From assembly GCA_034521835.1 (NCBI GenBank), contig JAXHMA010000004.1:682001-746000 (forward strand): a stretch of DNA of 64,000 bases. Direction: 5' to 3'. Made by a program: the position numbers and the translations under genes. Below, piece by piece: positions 9,337 to 18,593 of the stretch. This DNA comes from JAMQKA01 sp034521835 (GTDB lineage Bacteria > Bacteroidota > Rhodothermia > Balneolales > Balneolaceae). The notes under the pieces are model-generated. The model saw only the letters and a list, made by a program, of their open reading frames with translations. It had not been told where the DNA came from and did not search any database. Positions within the stretch are counted from its first letter, which is position 1; every line of letters starts with the position of its first letter.

Positions 9337-11394
9337 ATGTCCGATCATTACCGCGCGTTAACCCGAACATACCGGCCAACCACGTTCGATGATATTGTAT
9401 CACAAACTCACGTGAGCAATACCCTTAAAAATGCCATCAAGCAGCAGCGGCTGGCGCATGCCTATATGTTTTGCGGTCCCCGGGGTGTGGGAAAAACAAC
9501 GATGGCCCGCGTGCTTGCGCGAACGGTTAACAGCATCGACAATTCGGTGGATGGAGAGGGGCTTAACCAGACGCTGAATATAATCGAAATTGACGCCGCC
9601 TCTAACAACAGCGTGGATGATATTCGCGACCTGCGGGAACGCGTACGCATTCCGCCCCAAAACGGCCGTTATAAGATTTACATCATCGACGAGGTGCACA
9701 TGCTCAGCAAGTCGGCGTTTAACGCACTGCTGAAAACGCTGGAAGAACCGCCCGATCATGTCATCTTTATTTTTGCCACCACCGAACCCCACAAAGTGCT
9801 GCCGACGATCCTCTCCCGCGTGCAGCGGTTTGATTTCAAGCGGATCAGCGTAGAACAGATTGTTACAGCGGCTGCAACAGGTGGCTAAAGATGAGGGCAT
9901 AAATATCGATCTGGAGTCGCTGCATGTGATCGCCAAAAAGGCCGACGGCGCGCTGCGGGATGCCCTCGGGCTGCTGGACCAGGCGATCGCTTTCTGCGGC
10001 ACCGATATTGAGCACGATGAGCTGCTTAAAGCCCTGAATGTGGTCAGTACCGACCGCATGTTCCAGTTTATGGATGACGGTGCGAACCGACGGACGCCAG
10101 CGCCGGACTGGAACTGATCGACGAGCTGCTGCAGGAGGGCTATGATATCCAGGAGTTTTTAATCGGCTTGCTGGAGCATCTTCGCAACCTGTACGTGGCC
10201 AAAAACTCCGAGAAAATGCACTTGGTGGAGGCCTCCGAGGACATGAAAAAGCGCTACAAGGGAGCTTCCGGTCCATTTACGCAAGACGACCTGATGCGGA
10301 TGATGCACCTGGTCAGCGAAGCACAATTTAAGATAAAAGATGCCAACCAGCCGCGCATCCAGTTTGAAATTACCTTGCTGAAGCTGATACACATGGAGCG
10401 CACCCAGAACCTGGACAAGCTGCTCAGCGAACTGGAAGCGTTAAAAAAAAAGCTCAGTAGCGCAGAAGGAAGTGACCAGCTAGCGAAACGATCAGAATCC
10501 GCTGATTTGGTTGGTAAAAAGGATCGTCAAGAAACGGGTGAAGAGACGGAGGAGCAAAAAGAGACTGATGGTTTCCAGCCGCAGGAGAATTTTGATTCCG
10601 AATCGGCTGCGAACTTCGTATCAGAGCCGGGACAAGACTCAGGGTCTCAGCCCAAAAAAGAGCCTGCAGAAGAGAAGCAGGCAGAAATACCTGAAGCATT
10701 TAATGTGGATGAGGAAGAGCGAGAATCTGGAGAAGAACCAGCTATTGAATCCCCATCCCCTATTCCTGCTGAAAAAGAAAATATAAAATCACCTGTTTCG
10801 GAGAATGATTCCACAGAACAGCAACAAGAAAAAGATGAAGATGTAGCGGTTGCGGAGCAGCCCTCTAGCGACTTTTTTGGTCAGCCATCGCTGGGTAATG
10901 GGCGATTCAGTAAACAACAGTCCAAAGCAAACGGAAAAAATAAGGCCGGAATTCAGTCGCAAGCCCAGGAGACAACAAAATCCCCAAAGCAGGAAACACC
11001 CAGGAAAAGGAAAAATAAAATCACGCTTGAAGAGGTTAAAGATGATTGGGATACGTACCTGAAGGAATTAAAAGCCGAGATTCAACAGACCCTCTATTTC
11101 CAGATGATGCGAATCGAGCCGGTCAAGGTGAAGAACCGGGAGTTGACGCTGCGCTGCTCAAATGATTTTGCAAAGCGAATTGTTGACGAAAATAAAAAAG
11201 AGCTGGCGAAATCACTTGAATCAGTGACGGGTATTTTCCTGCGATTTAACACGCAGGTGCATCAAACCGAGCAGGAAACAGAAGAGACGAAGAGTCCCTA
11301 TGAACGATTCAGGGATCTGCAGAAGAGGGATCCAAAAATCAAGATGCTCGTTGAATTGTTTGGAGCTGAACTTGATTATAACTTAAACCGATAG
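9337..11394 (+). CDS. dnaX: DNA polymerase III gamma/tau subunit, two compensating frameshifts
   Basis: This is the clamp-loader ATPase of the replisome, about 685 residues. Domain I has Walker A GPRGVGKTT, Walker B IIDEVHM, sensor 1 IFATTEPHK and the SRVQRFDFKRI box. There are no cysteines between Walker A and B where many DnaX proteins have a zinc finger. I recall the same in Bacteroidetes DnaX. A 190-residue acidic, Gln/Glu/Ser-rich linker precedes a conserved tau C-terminal domain. The frame shifts near 9863 (an extra T in GATTGTTACAGCG) and returns near 10080 (GGATGACGGTGCGAA). Between them the second frame reads QRLQQVAKDEGI and DGALRDALGLLDQA, clearly DnaX. dnaX is essential, so both shifts are probably sequence errors. 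ybaB and recR follow in the usual order. Confidence 0.92.
10443..10451 (+). promoter_or_regulatory. A9 run, candidate slippage site in dnaX
   Basis: Nine consecutive A bases encode Lys-Lys-Lys in ELEALKKKLSS, about residue 370, right after the end of domain III. In Thermus and E. coli, slippery A-runs in dnaX cause transcriptional or translational slippage and yield the short gamma protein. Here a +1 shift would stop within two codons (GCT CAG TAG), and a -1 shift would stop after about ten codons (SSVAQKEVTS, then TAG). The position and early stops in both frames fit such a role. That role is inference. Confidence 0.45.
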
Positions 11395-11495
11395 CCAACG
11401 GAGCTGCTTGTGGCAGGTTATGTTGAATAGGTTTTAACAAACTGACCTGGATAAGTATAATCACAATAATAATTAATCAGACTAACCGATCAGTT

Positions 11496-11828
11496 ATGAA
11501 TAAAAACATGGCAGATATGTTCGGAAAGTTTTCCGAACTGCAAGAAAAAATGAAAGAGGCAAAACAGGAACTTTCCAAAGTAGAAGTAGAAGCCGAAGCC
11601 GGCGGGGGCATGGTTAAAGTACGAGCAAACGGCCAGCGCCAGATTATCGGTATCGAGCTGGACAGAGATGTTATTGACCCCGATGATGCCGAAATGCTGG
11701 AAGATCTTGTGGTAGCCGGTGTGAACAAGGCACTTGAGAAAGCAGAAGAAGCCGCCCAGGAAAAAATGCAGAACACCTATAAAGATATGCTTCCCGGTGG
11801 AATGCCCGGCGGCATGGACCTTTCGTAA
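11496..11828 (+). CDS. ebfC: YbaB/EbfC family nucleoid-associated protein
   Basis: This encodes 110 residues, the usual length for the family. It has an N-terminal helix with MADMFGKFSELQEKM, the VEVEAEAGGGMVKVRANG beta segment with the conserved G-x-V-x-V core, and a Gly/Met-rich tail (LPGGMPGGMDLS). The protein is a DNA-binding dimer. It lies between dnaX and recR, the arrangement conserved in most bacteria, and is probably co-transcribed with them: 101 bases after dnaX and 86 before recR. The frame is intact. Confidence 0.93.
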   Translation: MNKNMADMFGKFSELQEKMKEAKQELSKVEVEAEAGGGMVKVRANGQRQIIGIELDRDVIDPDDAEMLEDLVVAGVNKALEKAEEAAQEKMQNTYKDMLPGGMPGGMDLS

Positions 11829-11914
11829 ATTAGGCTTTTAATCCATTTTGAATTGCTGGATTTGGGTTCCGGTTAATTAAACAATTCTACATTCAGGAAT
11901 AATAATATTACCCC

Positions 11915-12523
11915 ATGGAAGGCACCTCGGAAATACTTGAACGGGCCATTGAGCAGTTGGCCAAGCTACCCGGTACAGGCCGGAAATCGGCGCGACGAAT
12001 AGCGCTGCACCTGCTCAAACAGAGCGAAGAGTCGGTGTTGAAGCTGGCGGATGCCCTTGTGGACCTCAAGCAGTCGATAACGAGATGCTCCTCGTGCGGG
12101 GTAATCAGCGATGGCGACCCCTGCTCCATATGCAGCAACGTGAAGCGCCAAAACGGGCAGATCTGTGTGGTGGAGGAATCGCAGGATGTCTATTTCATCG
12201 AAAAGACCAACGAGTTCCGCGGCCGCTACCACGTGCTGGGCGGCGTCATCTCCCCGCTGGATAATATCGGGCCCGATGATATTCGTATAAAACAGCTGAT
12301 GAAGCGCGTCAATGAAGATAACCAACCGGTTGATGAAATCATTTTAGCCCTCAATCCCGACTCGGAGGGGGAGGCTACCTCCTACTATATTAACAAATTG
12401 CTCAAACCCTATGACGACGTCAAGGTGACGCGCATCGCCTACGGTATCCCGATGGGCACAGAGCTGGAGTTCATCGACGAGGCCACCCTCAGCCGGGCCT
12501 TTGCCAGCCGGAACTCTTTTTAG
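11915..12523 (+). CDS. recR: Recombination mediator protein RecR
   Basis: This encodes 202 residues. It has the helix-hairpin-helix segment LPGTGRKSARRIALHLL and the four-cysteine zinc finger CSSC...CSIC. The Toprim domain reads CVVEESQDVYFIE...YHVLGGVISPLDNIGPDDI and ends with ALNPDSEGEATSYYI. The C-terminal region VTRIAYGIPMGTELEFIDEATL matches the RecR signature. It works with RecF/RecO to load RecA at gaps. The frame is intact and it ends the dnaX-ebfC-recR block. Confidence 0.96.
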   Translation: MEGTSEILERAIEQLAKLPGTGRKSARRIALHLLKQSEESVLKLADALVDLKQSITRCSSCGVISDGDPCSICSNVKRQNGQICVVEESQDVYFIEKTNEFRGRYHVLGGVISPLDNIGPDDIRIKQLMKRVNEDNQPVDEIILALNPDSEGEATSYYINKLLKPYDDVKVTRIAYGIPMGTELEFIDEATLSRAFASRNSF

Positions 12524-12587
12524 CCACAAATTTTCACAGAATGTTGAGGGTCACTAAGAACTTAATGCCAAACCATATCGATATTTT

Positions 12588-14489
12588 ATGAATCTACGCT
12601 ACGGATTGCTCCTGCTTTTCCTGTTATGTTTTGCGCTTGCCGCCCAAAGCCAGACACGAGACTACTGGCAGCAGCGGGTGGAATACGAGATGGATATTGA
12701 GATGAACGCCCCGGACAACCAGTTTAGTGGCACGCAAAAACTGACCTATTACAACAATTCGCCCGATACGCTGCACAGGGTATTCTATCATCTTTACTTC
12801 AATGCGTTTCAGCCGGGTAGCATGATGGACAAGCGATCCCGCACTATTGAAGATCCCGACAGCCGGGTGCGCGACCGCATCCATCACCTGACGGAGGATC
12901 AGATCGGATATCACCATATCAACTCCCTCACGCAGGATGGCGACGGGGTTCAGTACAAGGTGGATGGCACCGTAATGGAAGTAACGCTCAACGATCCTGT
13001 TTTGCCGGGTGAAAGCACGGTGTTCGAGATGCATTTTGACAGCCAGGTGCCGCTGCAGATCCGCCGCTCCGGCTGGAACAACAAGGAGGGCGTGGAGTTT
13101 TCGATGACGCAGTGGTATCCCAAAATATCAGAGTATGACCATGAGGGCTGGCATCCCAATCCATACATAGGACGTGAATTCCACGGGGTGTTCGGCAGTT
13201 TTGATGTTAAGATCACAATCGATTCGTCATATGTAATCGGCTCTTCCGGTCATCTGCAGAATCCGCAGCAGATCGGTCACGGATACCAGGAAGAAGGTAC
13301 CGAAGTAAATCGACCGGATTCCGAAAAGCTTACCTGGCACTGGAAAGCCAACAGGGTACACGATTTTGCCTGGGGCGCCGATCCCGATTTTACCCATACC
13401 ACCGCTCAGGTGCCCGACGGCCCCAAACTTCACTTCCTGTATCAAACCGATCCGGTAGCCACCAATGCAGGCTCGGGGGGCCGGCAGGACTCCCTGAAAG
13501 CCTACTGGGAGCGGCTGCCGCAATACACCGTTAAGAGCTTCCAGTTTATGAGCGAGAATTTCGGGAAATATCCCTACGATAAATTTACGGTGATCCAGGG
13601 CGGCGACGGCGGCATGGAGTACCCGATGGCTACGCTGATCACCGGTAACCGCTCGCAGCGGAGCCTGGTGGGAGTGACCGTGCATGAGCTGATCCATATG
13701 TGGTACCACACGGTTCTGGCCACCAACGAAAGCCGCTATCCGTGGATGGACGAAGGCTTCACCTCCTACGCCTCGGCCCTGACGATGGACCATCTGTTTG
13801 GAGATAGTGGTTTCACCCACAGTGGATCTTACGGATCATACTATCGCATTGTGGAAGCCGACATGGAGGAAGCGCTGGACACCCACGCCGATCACTTCAC
13901 CACCAATCGCGCCTACGGGGCAGCCTCCTATTCCAAGGGAGCAGTGTTCCTTAATCAGGTGCGCTACATCATCGGGCCGGAAGTGTTTGACCGCGGAATG
14001 AAGCGCTATTTCGAAACCTGGAAATTTAAGCATCCCACGGGACGCGATTTTTTGCGCGTGATGGAAAAAGAATCCGATATGGTGCTGGACTGGTACTACG
14101 AGTATTTCATCGAAACCACCAAAACGATCGATTACGGCATAAAAAACGTCGTTGGGAAGGGAGATTCTACTTTTGTCACCCTGAAGCGGGAAGACCTGAT
14201 GCCGATGCCGATCGATCTGACGGTGGAATACAGCGACGGTTCTTTGGAACAGTTTTATATCCCGCTCCGCATTATGCGCGGTGAAAAGCCAAATGAAAAT
14301 CCCGGAATTGAACGTACCACGCTAACCGACTGGCCCTGGGTCTATCCTACCTACACGTTGGGTATTCCGGAGTCTGCCGAGTCCATTAGCCGGATTGTGA
14401 TCGATCCCACCGGTCGCATGGCCGATATAAACCGGGAAAATAACGCTTTTGAAATGGACGAAGCGACCCAGGTTTTTGGTGCTAACTGA
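12588..14489 (+). CDS. Exported M1 family aminopeptidase
   Basis: This encodes 633 residues with a signal peptide (cleavage near LAAQSQ). The zinc site is HELIHMWYH followed by the third ligand in WMDEGF about 18 residues on (HExxH-x18-E), and the exopeptidase motif appears as GGDGGMEYP. The N-terminal domain is the usual M1 beta-saddle (NNSPDTLHRVFYHLYFNAF). The C-terminus lacks the long ERAP-type helical domain, as in many Bacteroidetes M1 enzymes. It probably trims peptides in the periplasm. A signal peptide and 64 bases separate it from recR, so a link with the repair genes is only positional. The frame is intact. Confidence 0.9.
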   Translation: MNLRYGLLLLFLLCFALAAQSQTRDYWQQRVEYEMDIEMNAPDNQFSGTQKLTYYNNSPDTLHRVFYHLYFNAFQPGSMMDKRSRTIEDPDSRVRDRIHHLTEDQIGYHHINSLTQDGDGVQYKVDGTVMEVTLNDPVLPGESTVFEMHFDSQVPLQIRRSGWNNKEGVEFSMTQWYPKISEYDHEGWHPNPYIGREFHGVFGSFDVKITIDSSYVIGSSGHLQNPQQIGHGYQEEGTEVNRPDSEKLTWHWKANRVHDFAWGADPDFTHTTAQVPDGPKLHFLYQTDPVATNAGSGGRQDSLKAYWERLPQYTVKSFQFMSENFGKYPYDKFTVIQGGDGGMEYPMATLITGNRSQRSLVGVTVHELIHMWYHTVLATNESRYPWMDEGFTSYASALTMDHLFGDSGFTHSGSYGSYYRIVEADMEEALDTHADHFTTNRAYGAASYSKGAVFLNQVRYIIGPEVFDRGMKRYFETWKFKHPTGRDFLRVMEKESDMVLDWYYEYFIETTKTIDYGIKNVVGKGDSTFVTLKREDLMPMPIDLTVEYSDGSLEQFYIPLRIMRGEKPNENPGIERTTLTDWPWVYPTYTLGIPESAESISRIVIDPTGRMADINRENNAFEMDEATQVFGAN

Positions 14490-14579
14490 AGATAAGCATT
14501 CGGCATTAGTACATGGCTGCGTTAGCGCCATTTTTAGATCAAATTTTTGCTCAGTTTTCTGAAGAAGTTTCTCCAAAAA

Positions 14580-15014
14580 TCACCGAACGTGGGGAATATC
14601 TGTCAGGTACTGAGTATAGAGAGAAGCAGCCTGTTTAACATTGATTTGATCGAGCTCCAGCATGAGTTCCAACCCCTCAAGCTTGGCATCGCAGCTGCGG
14701 ACCTGGGTGATTTTGGAGGACATATCATCCGATTTCAACATGCCATTGCTGATGACGGCCGACATCGAAAGTAGCGTTGCGAAAAGACAGAGCACTTGCC
14801 AGACCGGGATGCCAAAGGACACCACGCCCTTGGCAGCCTCAATAAATCCGCTGCCGCCCATTCCCGGACCAGCCGTCAAGGCCGCGGCCAGAGCACCTGC
14901 AACAATGGAAATGGTAACGAGCCGGGAATGCCGAGGTTCTTTTTTGCCTAGATAGTCAGCTACTTCCTGTCTTTTTGATTTAACCTTTGTTAAAAGAGCA
15001 TCCTTGTCACTCAT
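14580..15014 (-). CDS. Small membrane protein, two helices, unknown function
   Basis: This encodes 144 residues. A charged N-terminal helix (KVKSKRQEVADYLGKK) precedes two hydrophobic segments (LVTISIVAGALAAALTAG and VWQVLCLFATLLSMSAVIS) joined by a Gly-rich loop. A cytosolic helix follows (AKLEGLELMLELDQI). The layout resembles SLATT-type two-helix effector domains, but I cannot claim membership by eye. It is convergent with the M1 peptidase gene. The run of serine-hydrolase genes begins just beyond the MITE copy at 15072. Confidence 0.55.
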   Translation of the reverse strand: MSDKDALLTKVKSKRQEVADYLGKKEPRHSRLVTISIVAGALAAALTAGPGMGGSGFIEAAKGVVSFGIPVWQVLCLFATLLSMSAVISNGMLKSDDMSSKITQVRSCDAKLEGLELMLELDQINVKQAASLYTQYLTDIPHVR

Positions 15015-15071
15015 TGGTATTACCTCTGTTTTTATGAAAAAAAATAAATTCTATTGCTAATACTACTCTTC

Positions 15072-15308
15072 TTAACCCGGATTATTCACCAAGAAATTTA
15101 GTATTGCCCAAGACGCAGGGAAAATGGTCGCGGAAACCTGCTACGGTACGTTGAGCACGTCATTTGTGCCTATAACGCAGGGCAAGGCTAAATTTCGCAG
15201 CCTTTAGTCAGGGCACTCAAATTTGAGCTATTCCCAAATTTCGATAAGTAACAAAATATCAATGACTTGTCCGACATATAACATTATTTCGTGAATAATC
15301 AGGGTTAA
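15072..15308. mobile_element. MITE-like element, copy 2 (237 bp)
   Basis: The ends are TTAACCCGGATTATTCAC and GTGAATAATCAGGGTTAA, with ATTTCGTGAATAATC shared exactly with copy 1. The interior has no gene-length frame. The copy at 1193 looks like a shorter derivative, with similar inner sequence next to the right end. The remaining 197 bases up to 15505 hold nothing I can recognise. Confidence 0.7.
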
Positions 15309-15505
15309 CTCGCTCGAAGGCCGATTTCACAACCGAGTAAACAAAAGATTAGCGATAAAATTAGATGTAGACAAGAGCACTTCAGTATCCAGATGTGTAT
15401 TATAATTCCCAATGACCTTATGTCTGCTCTAGTTTATTCTGTTATAAACTGGGAACCAAGATATAAACTGATATTGGTTCCTCTGTAAACGGAAATTGCC
15501 CTGTC

Positions 15506-16888
15506 CTACTCCACAATAGCCTGCCGGGCCAGGATGCCAAATTTGTTATTCAGGGTTGCCCCTCCAGCGGGATGCTTTTGGGCCACGCTGATGCCGATCA
15601 TTTTTTCGGCGGGATCGATGAAGAAGGTGCCATACCAGAAGCTGCCCCAGCCAAACGTGCCCACGCTGCCCAGCTCGCCACGTTCACCTAGATCGCGGGT
15701 AACGCTGAACCCAAATCCAAAGCCGTTATCATCCCGCAAATCGCCAACGTGATCTGTAGTCATCAGCTCAACGGATTTGGGACTTAGCAGTCGCACGTCA
15801 TCCAGCTCTCCTCCATTAAGCAGCATCTGGGTAAAGCGGAAATAGTCGGGCACGGTAGAAGTGAGGCCTGCGCCGCCCGACAGGAAACGATGCTCGTCGT
15901 CGATGGGGTAGCTTGCTGTGCCGATACCTTGCAGTCTTACCTCTCCAGGCCCATCGCCGATGTGCTTGAGACCGCCATTCTCTCCCTCAGTGTAGGCCGC
16001 TGCCAGGCGCGATTCCTGCTCGGGCGACACATGAAACTGGGTATCGTCCATACCCAGGGGATCAAAAATGCGTTCTTGGGAAAAATGGTCCAGCCTCATA
16101 CCGGAAACCTCCTCTACCAAATATCCAAGTACATCCATCGACATGCCGTAGGTCCAATCTTCTCCGGGGTGGTGTGCCAGGGGAATCGTGGCCAGTTTGG
16201 GGATATCTTCGGCCAGTGTATTCTGGTCAGTAGTCAGTCCGGAGGTAATCCCTTTTTTGTTTGCCATCTCTCCAATTACGGGATTTGCCCAATAGGAAAG
16301 CCCGGACGTATGCGAAAGCAGGTGGCGAATGGTAATCGGCTTGTTGGCCGGCACGGTTGGCGGATTTCCCTCGGCCTCGCTATTGGATGAGTCGGCCAGC
16401 ACGCGCATATTTTCGAACGCAGGAATGTAGTTCGAGATGGGATCACCCAGTAAAAAATGCCCTTCTTCATACAGCATCATCACAGCCACGCTGGTGATCG
16501 GCTTGGTCATGGAGGCGATGCGGAAAATCGTATTCTCCTTCATGGGGATTCCGGCCTCCCGGTCCTGCATGCCCGCCGCATTCAGATAGACGATCTCCCC
16601 GTCGCGTGCAATCAGCACCACGCTGCCGGCCAGCTTCTCTTCATCGATATTTTTATCAATCACCCGGGTAAGGTGCTGCAGCCGCTCGCTGGAAAGCCCA
16701 ACAGATTCCGGATCTACTACTGAGTTTGGTGGTGACTGAGCCCATACCTGTGATGTGACACCTGTGAATACTACAACCAACAGTATGGCGAAGGAGGTGA
16801 TAAACCAAGAGTACAGCCCCAAATCATCGCCATTACTTCTAATTTTATTATTCCCTTTACAAATTGCGGTCAAATTTAATCCCATCAT
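15506..16888 (-). CDS. Exported serine hydrolase, class C beta-lactamase-like (EstB type)
   Basis: This encodes 460 residues. A long N-terminus ends in a membrane-spanning signal (WFITSFAILLVVVFTGV, cleavage near VWAQS). The catalytic SxxK is SMTK in FRIASMTKPITS. The second motif region is DWTYGMSMDVLG, where Tyr is kept but the usual YxN asparagine is not obvious. The HLLSHTSGLSYW segment is typical of beta-lactamase-like esterases, and the C-terminus has FGWGSFWYGTFFIDP. Likely an esterase or peptide/lactone hydrolase rather than a true beta-lactamase. The frame is intact. It is the most downstream gene of the minus-strand exported cluster. Confidence 0.85.
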   Translation of the reverse strand: MMGLNLTAICKGNNKIRSNGDDLGLYSWFITSFAILLVVVFTGVTSQVWAQSPPNSVVDPESVGLSSERLQHLTRVIDKNIDEEKLAGSVVLIARDGEIVYLNAAGMQDREAGIPMKENTIFRIASMTKPITSVAVMMLYEEGHFLLGDPISNYIPAFENMRVLADSSNSEAEGNPPTVPANKPITIRHLLSHTSGLSYWANPVIGEMANKKGITSGLTTDQNTLAEDIPKLATIPLAHHPGEDWTYGMSMDVLGYLVEEVSGMRLDHFSQERIFDPLGMDDTQFHVSPEQESRLAAAYTEGENGGLKHIGDGPGEVRLQGIGTASYPIDDEHRFLSGGAGLTSTVPDYFRFTQMLLNGGELDDVRLLSPKSVELMTTDHVGDLRDDNGFGFGFSVTRDLGERGELGSVGTFGWGSFWYGTFFIDPAEKMIGISVAQKHPAGGATLNNKFGILARQAIVE

Positions 16889-17032
16889 GTCTTCTCTTTA
16901 TATTTCTATTCTTCGCTTATGAAATAGTACCAGTAAAGAAGGATCTATCCAATATTAGAATTGGAAAATGGGAAGTATCACAATTTGAGCTTTTCGGGGA
17001 TGCTATGAAACGGATTTCAAAAAGAGCTACGG

Positions 17033-17329
17033 TTATCGAACACGCCGTAGTACATCGTGTCCGAAAATTACATCAACCCGAAGCTCAACTATCTCATCAC
17101 CCATACGGACAAATTCCAGTCTGTCGTCTCCCCGCTTCCAAGTTAAACCAGATACATATTGAAGGGTATCTCCCTTAGCCTTGCTCCCTGTTCTGCGGAC
17201 GATAAGATTTCCATTAGCGGCTTCAACTGTTACGTCATTGATGCTGCCACGGGTGGGTCCTGTATAGCGGCCTGACAGATCATTTAAATCACCTGAAAAT
17301 AAGTTTGAGTGATCTTCCTCCATTTTCAT
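17033..17329 (-). CDS. Orphan C-terminal-type beta domain (possible remnant of a serine hydrolase)
   Basis: This encodes 98 residues without a signal peptide. GRYTGPTRGSINDVTVEAANGNL followed by LIVRRTG and RLEFVRMGDEIVELRV resembles the beta-barrel tail found after the catalytic domain in many beta-lactamase-like hydrolases. That suggests either a stand-alone small domain or the surviving end of a larger gene. A roughly 100-base element conserved with the region upstream of the gene at 25465-26412 lies 47 bases before the start, which argues that the present start is used. Confidence 0.4.
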   Translation of the reverse strand: MKMEEDHSNLFSGDLNDLSGRYTGPTRGSINDVTVEAANGNLIVRRTGSKAKGDTLQYVSGLTWKRGDDRLEFVRMGDEIVELRVDVIFGHDVLRRVR

Positions 17330-17375
17330 CTCCCGATTCTTCCTCTTTCTTAGTACCCATTTTTTAAAATTGAAT

Positions 17376-17475
17376 GGAAATTATGATTGAAATAGATGCA
17401 TATCTTACTGGTACCTGCGCAACACCAGTCAAAAAGGTGACAAATCTTTAGAATTTTGTGGTTTAAAAGTGCTTT
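17376..17475 (-). promoter_or_regulatory. Conserved upstream element, copy 1
   Basis: Read on the minus strand, it shares with 26477-26576, in order: AAAGCACT, then ATTTGTCACCTTT, TGA-TGG, TGC, GTAAGA, CAT and AATCATAATTTCC. The matching blocks are separated by unconserved bases of the same or nearly the same length. In both places it lies 45-65 bases before a minus-strand start. This suggests a shared promoter with an operator. The regulator is unknown. Confidence 0.5.
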
Positions 17476-17495
17476 TATCTGCTTCATCTTCTTAA

Positions 17496-17680
17496 CTACA
17501 GGCGCTCCTTAACAAATAGTTCCTGAATGGTAAAAGGTAAGTAGCTCCTAATCTTCATCCTTTCTATCCTGTTCAATGCGCCCAGGTCGAATTCCACCAT
17601 ATATCTGTAATGATTGAAGGACTCGAAATCGAAGTGCCATTTGGAACGTATCTGCTTAAGGCATGGCTCTGCCAGAGAAA
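17496..17680 (-). pseudogene. C-terminal fragment of an unidentified gene
   Basis: The minus strand reads a protein-like tail of about 60 residues: KQIRSKWHFDFESFNHYRY, then VEFDLGALNRIERMKIRSY, then LPFTIQELFVKERL and a stop at 17496. No start, ribosome site or N-terminal part is present, and stops in all frames precede it. It seems to be the surviving end of a lost gene. I do not recognise the family. Confidence 0.35.
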
Positions 17681-17763
17681 AAATTTACACGCCTCAGAAA
17701 TCCATTGCCACCTGACATTGGAGGCCATATATATTCTATGTTACAAACATTGGAAATGATTAT

Positions 17764-18298
17764 TCAGTCAGGGAGTTGATAGCCCAGTATTTTACCTGCT
17801 TTTGCCAATGTTCTCATAACAAACTGTGGTGGTTTTATTGAGAGAATCTCCTGTTCGTGATCGGCAAAAAGCATGCCCATGAGTATAAATGACTTAAAAT
17901 TTTTAGGAGGCAAACGAACCCCTTCCTCAGTTACCAGCTTGTGAAACCGCCGGAAAAAGCGCTCATACTCAAGGGCGGGTTTGTGTACATTTATTAATTC
18001 CACAGACTCTTTATTTCTAAATGTATGTGGAGTTCCCGGTGATAAGGTGTGTTTTTCACCAGCGGAGACCTGTTTCCATTCACCATCTATATTCGCCTCC
18101 AACTCACCTGATAATACTTCATAGCTTTCCTCGGCTTTAGGATGGACATGAAGTGGGGGTGAATCCCCGGTAGTCCCTTCAATCTCAAAATGCATCTCTC
18201 AAATATTCTCCATCCGTATCTTCGGTTGAATGCGTTATTTCCCACAGGCCGGGAAAACCGCCCCAATCCAAAATTCTGTTACTTTCGTGTTTATTCAT
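17764..18298 (-). CDS. Cupin domain protein, one frameshift near the N-terminus
   Basis: The main frame (17764-18195) encodes a cupin: PPLHVHPKAEESYEVLSGELE carries the His-x-His and Glu of motif 1, and LSPGTPHTFRN carries motif 2 with its His. A helical C-terminal half (YERFFRRFHKLVTEEG) follows. The frame probably starts at 18298 with MNKHESNRILDWGG and reads to GEYL before a one-base shift near 18195 (TTGAGAGATGCAT), giving about 177 residues. Such single-cupin proteins bind a metal and have varied roles, so the substrate cannot be deduced. It lacks a signal peptide, unlike most neighbours. Confidence 0.7.
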
Positions 18299-18459
18299 AA
18301 TCCAATTCCTCTCTTTAGCTTTTAGAATTTTCTATTACGTTTATAACGAAAATGGATATGTACACGTTTTATCGGCCTTGCGCATAAGGGCTTACAAAAA
18401 ATCGTTGAGTTTATTTATAATATTATTATATCTGAACAAATCGAAAACCGGCAGCCAGC

Positions 18460-18501
18460 GGCAAGGCACGTCACGCCAATTCTTAATGTGCGGATTTTAT
18501 A
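18460..18501 (+). repeat. attC-like half-site (copy 2)
   Basis: It begins GGCAAGGCACGTC (one mismatch to 168-180) and continues to CTTAATGTGCGGATTTTATA, parallel to CTTAATGCGCCGGTTATA of copy 1. It lies in the gap between the cupin gene and the cupredoxin-like gene. No cassette gene or integrase is visible nearby. Confidence 0.3.
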
Positions 18502-18593
18502 CTGTACCGGATATAGCTAAATTTAAGTAGGATCAAAAACCAAGATTCACCCCCACAATTTTTAAAGATGTAAAAGCAATAATAACTCCGGTT

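Noticed and set aside
9855..9895. First frameshift of dnaX read as a programmed frameshift
   Set aside because: It occurs inside the conserved ATPase domain, has no slippery run, and is compensated by a second shift at 10080. Known programmed sites lie after domain III.
18460..18501. A tRNA or attachment site near the attC-like tract
   Set aside because: No cloverleaf, no T-arm consensus and no CCA end could be found there or elsewhere in the window.
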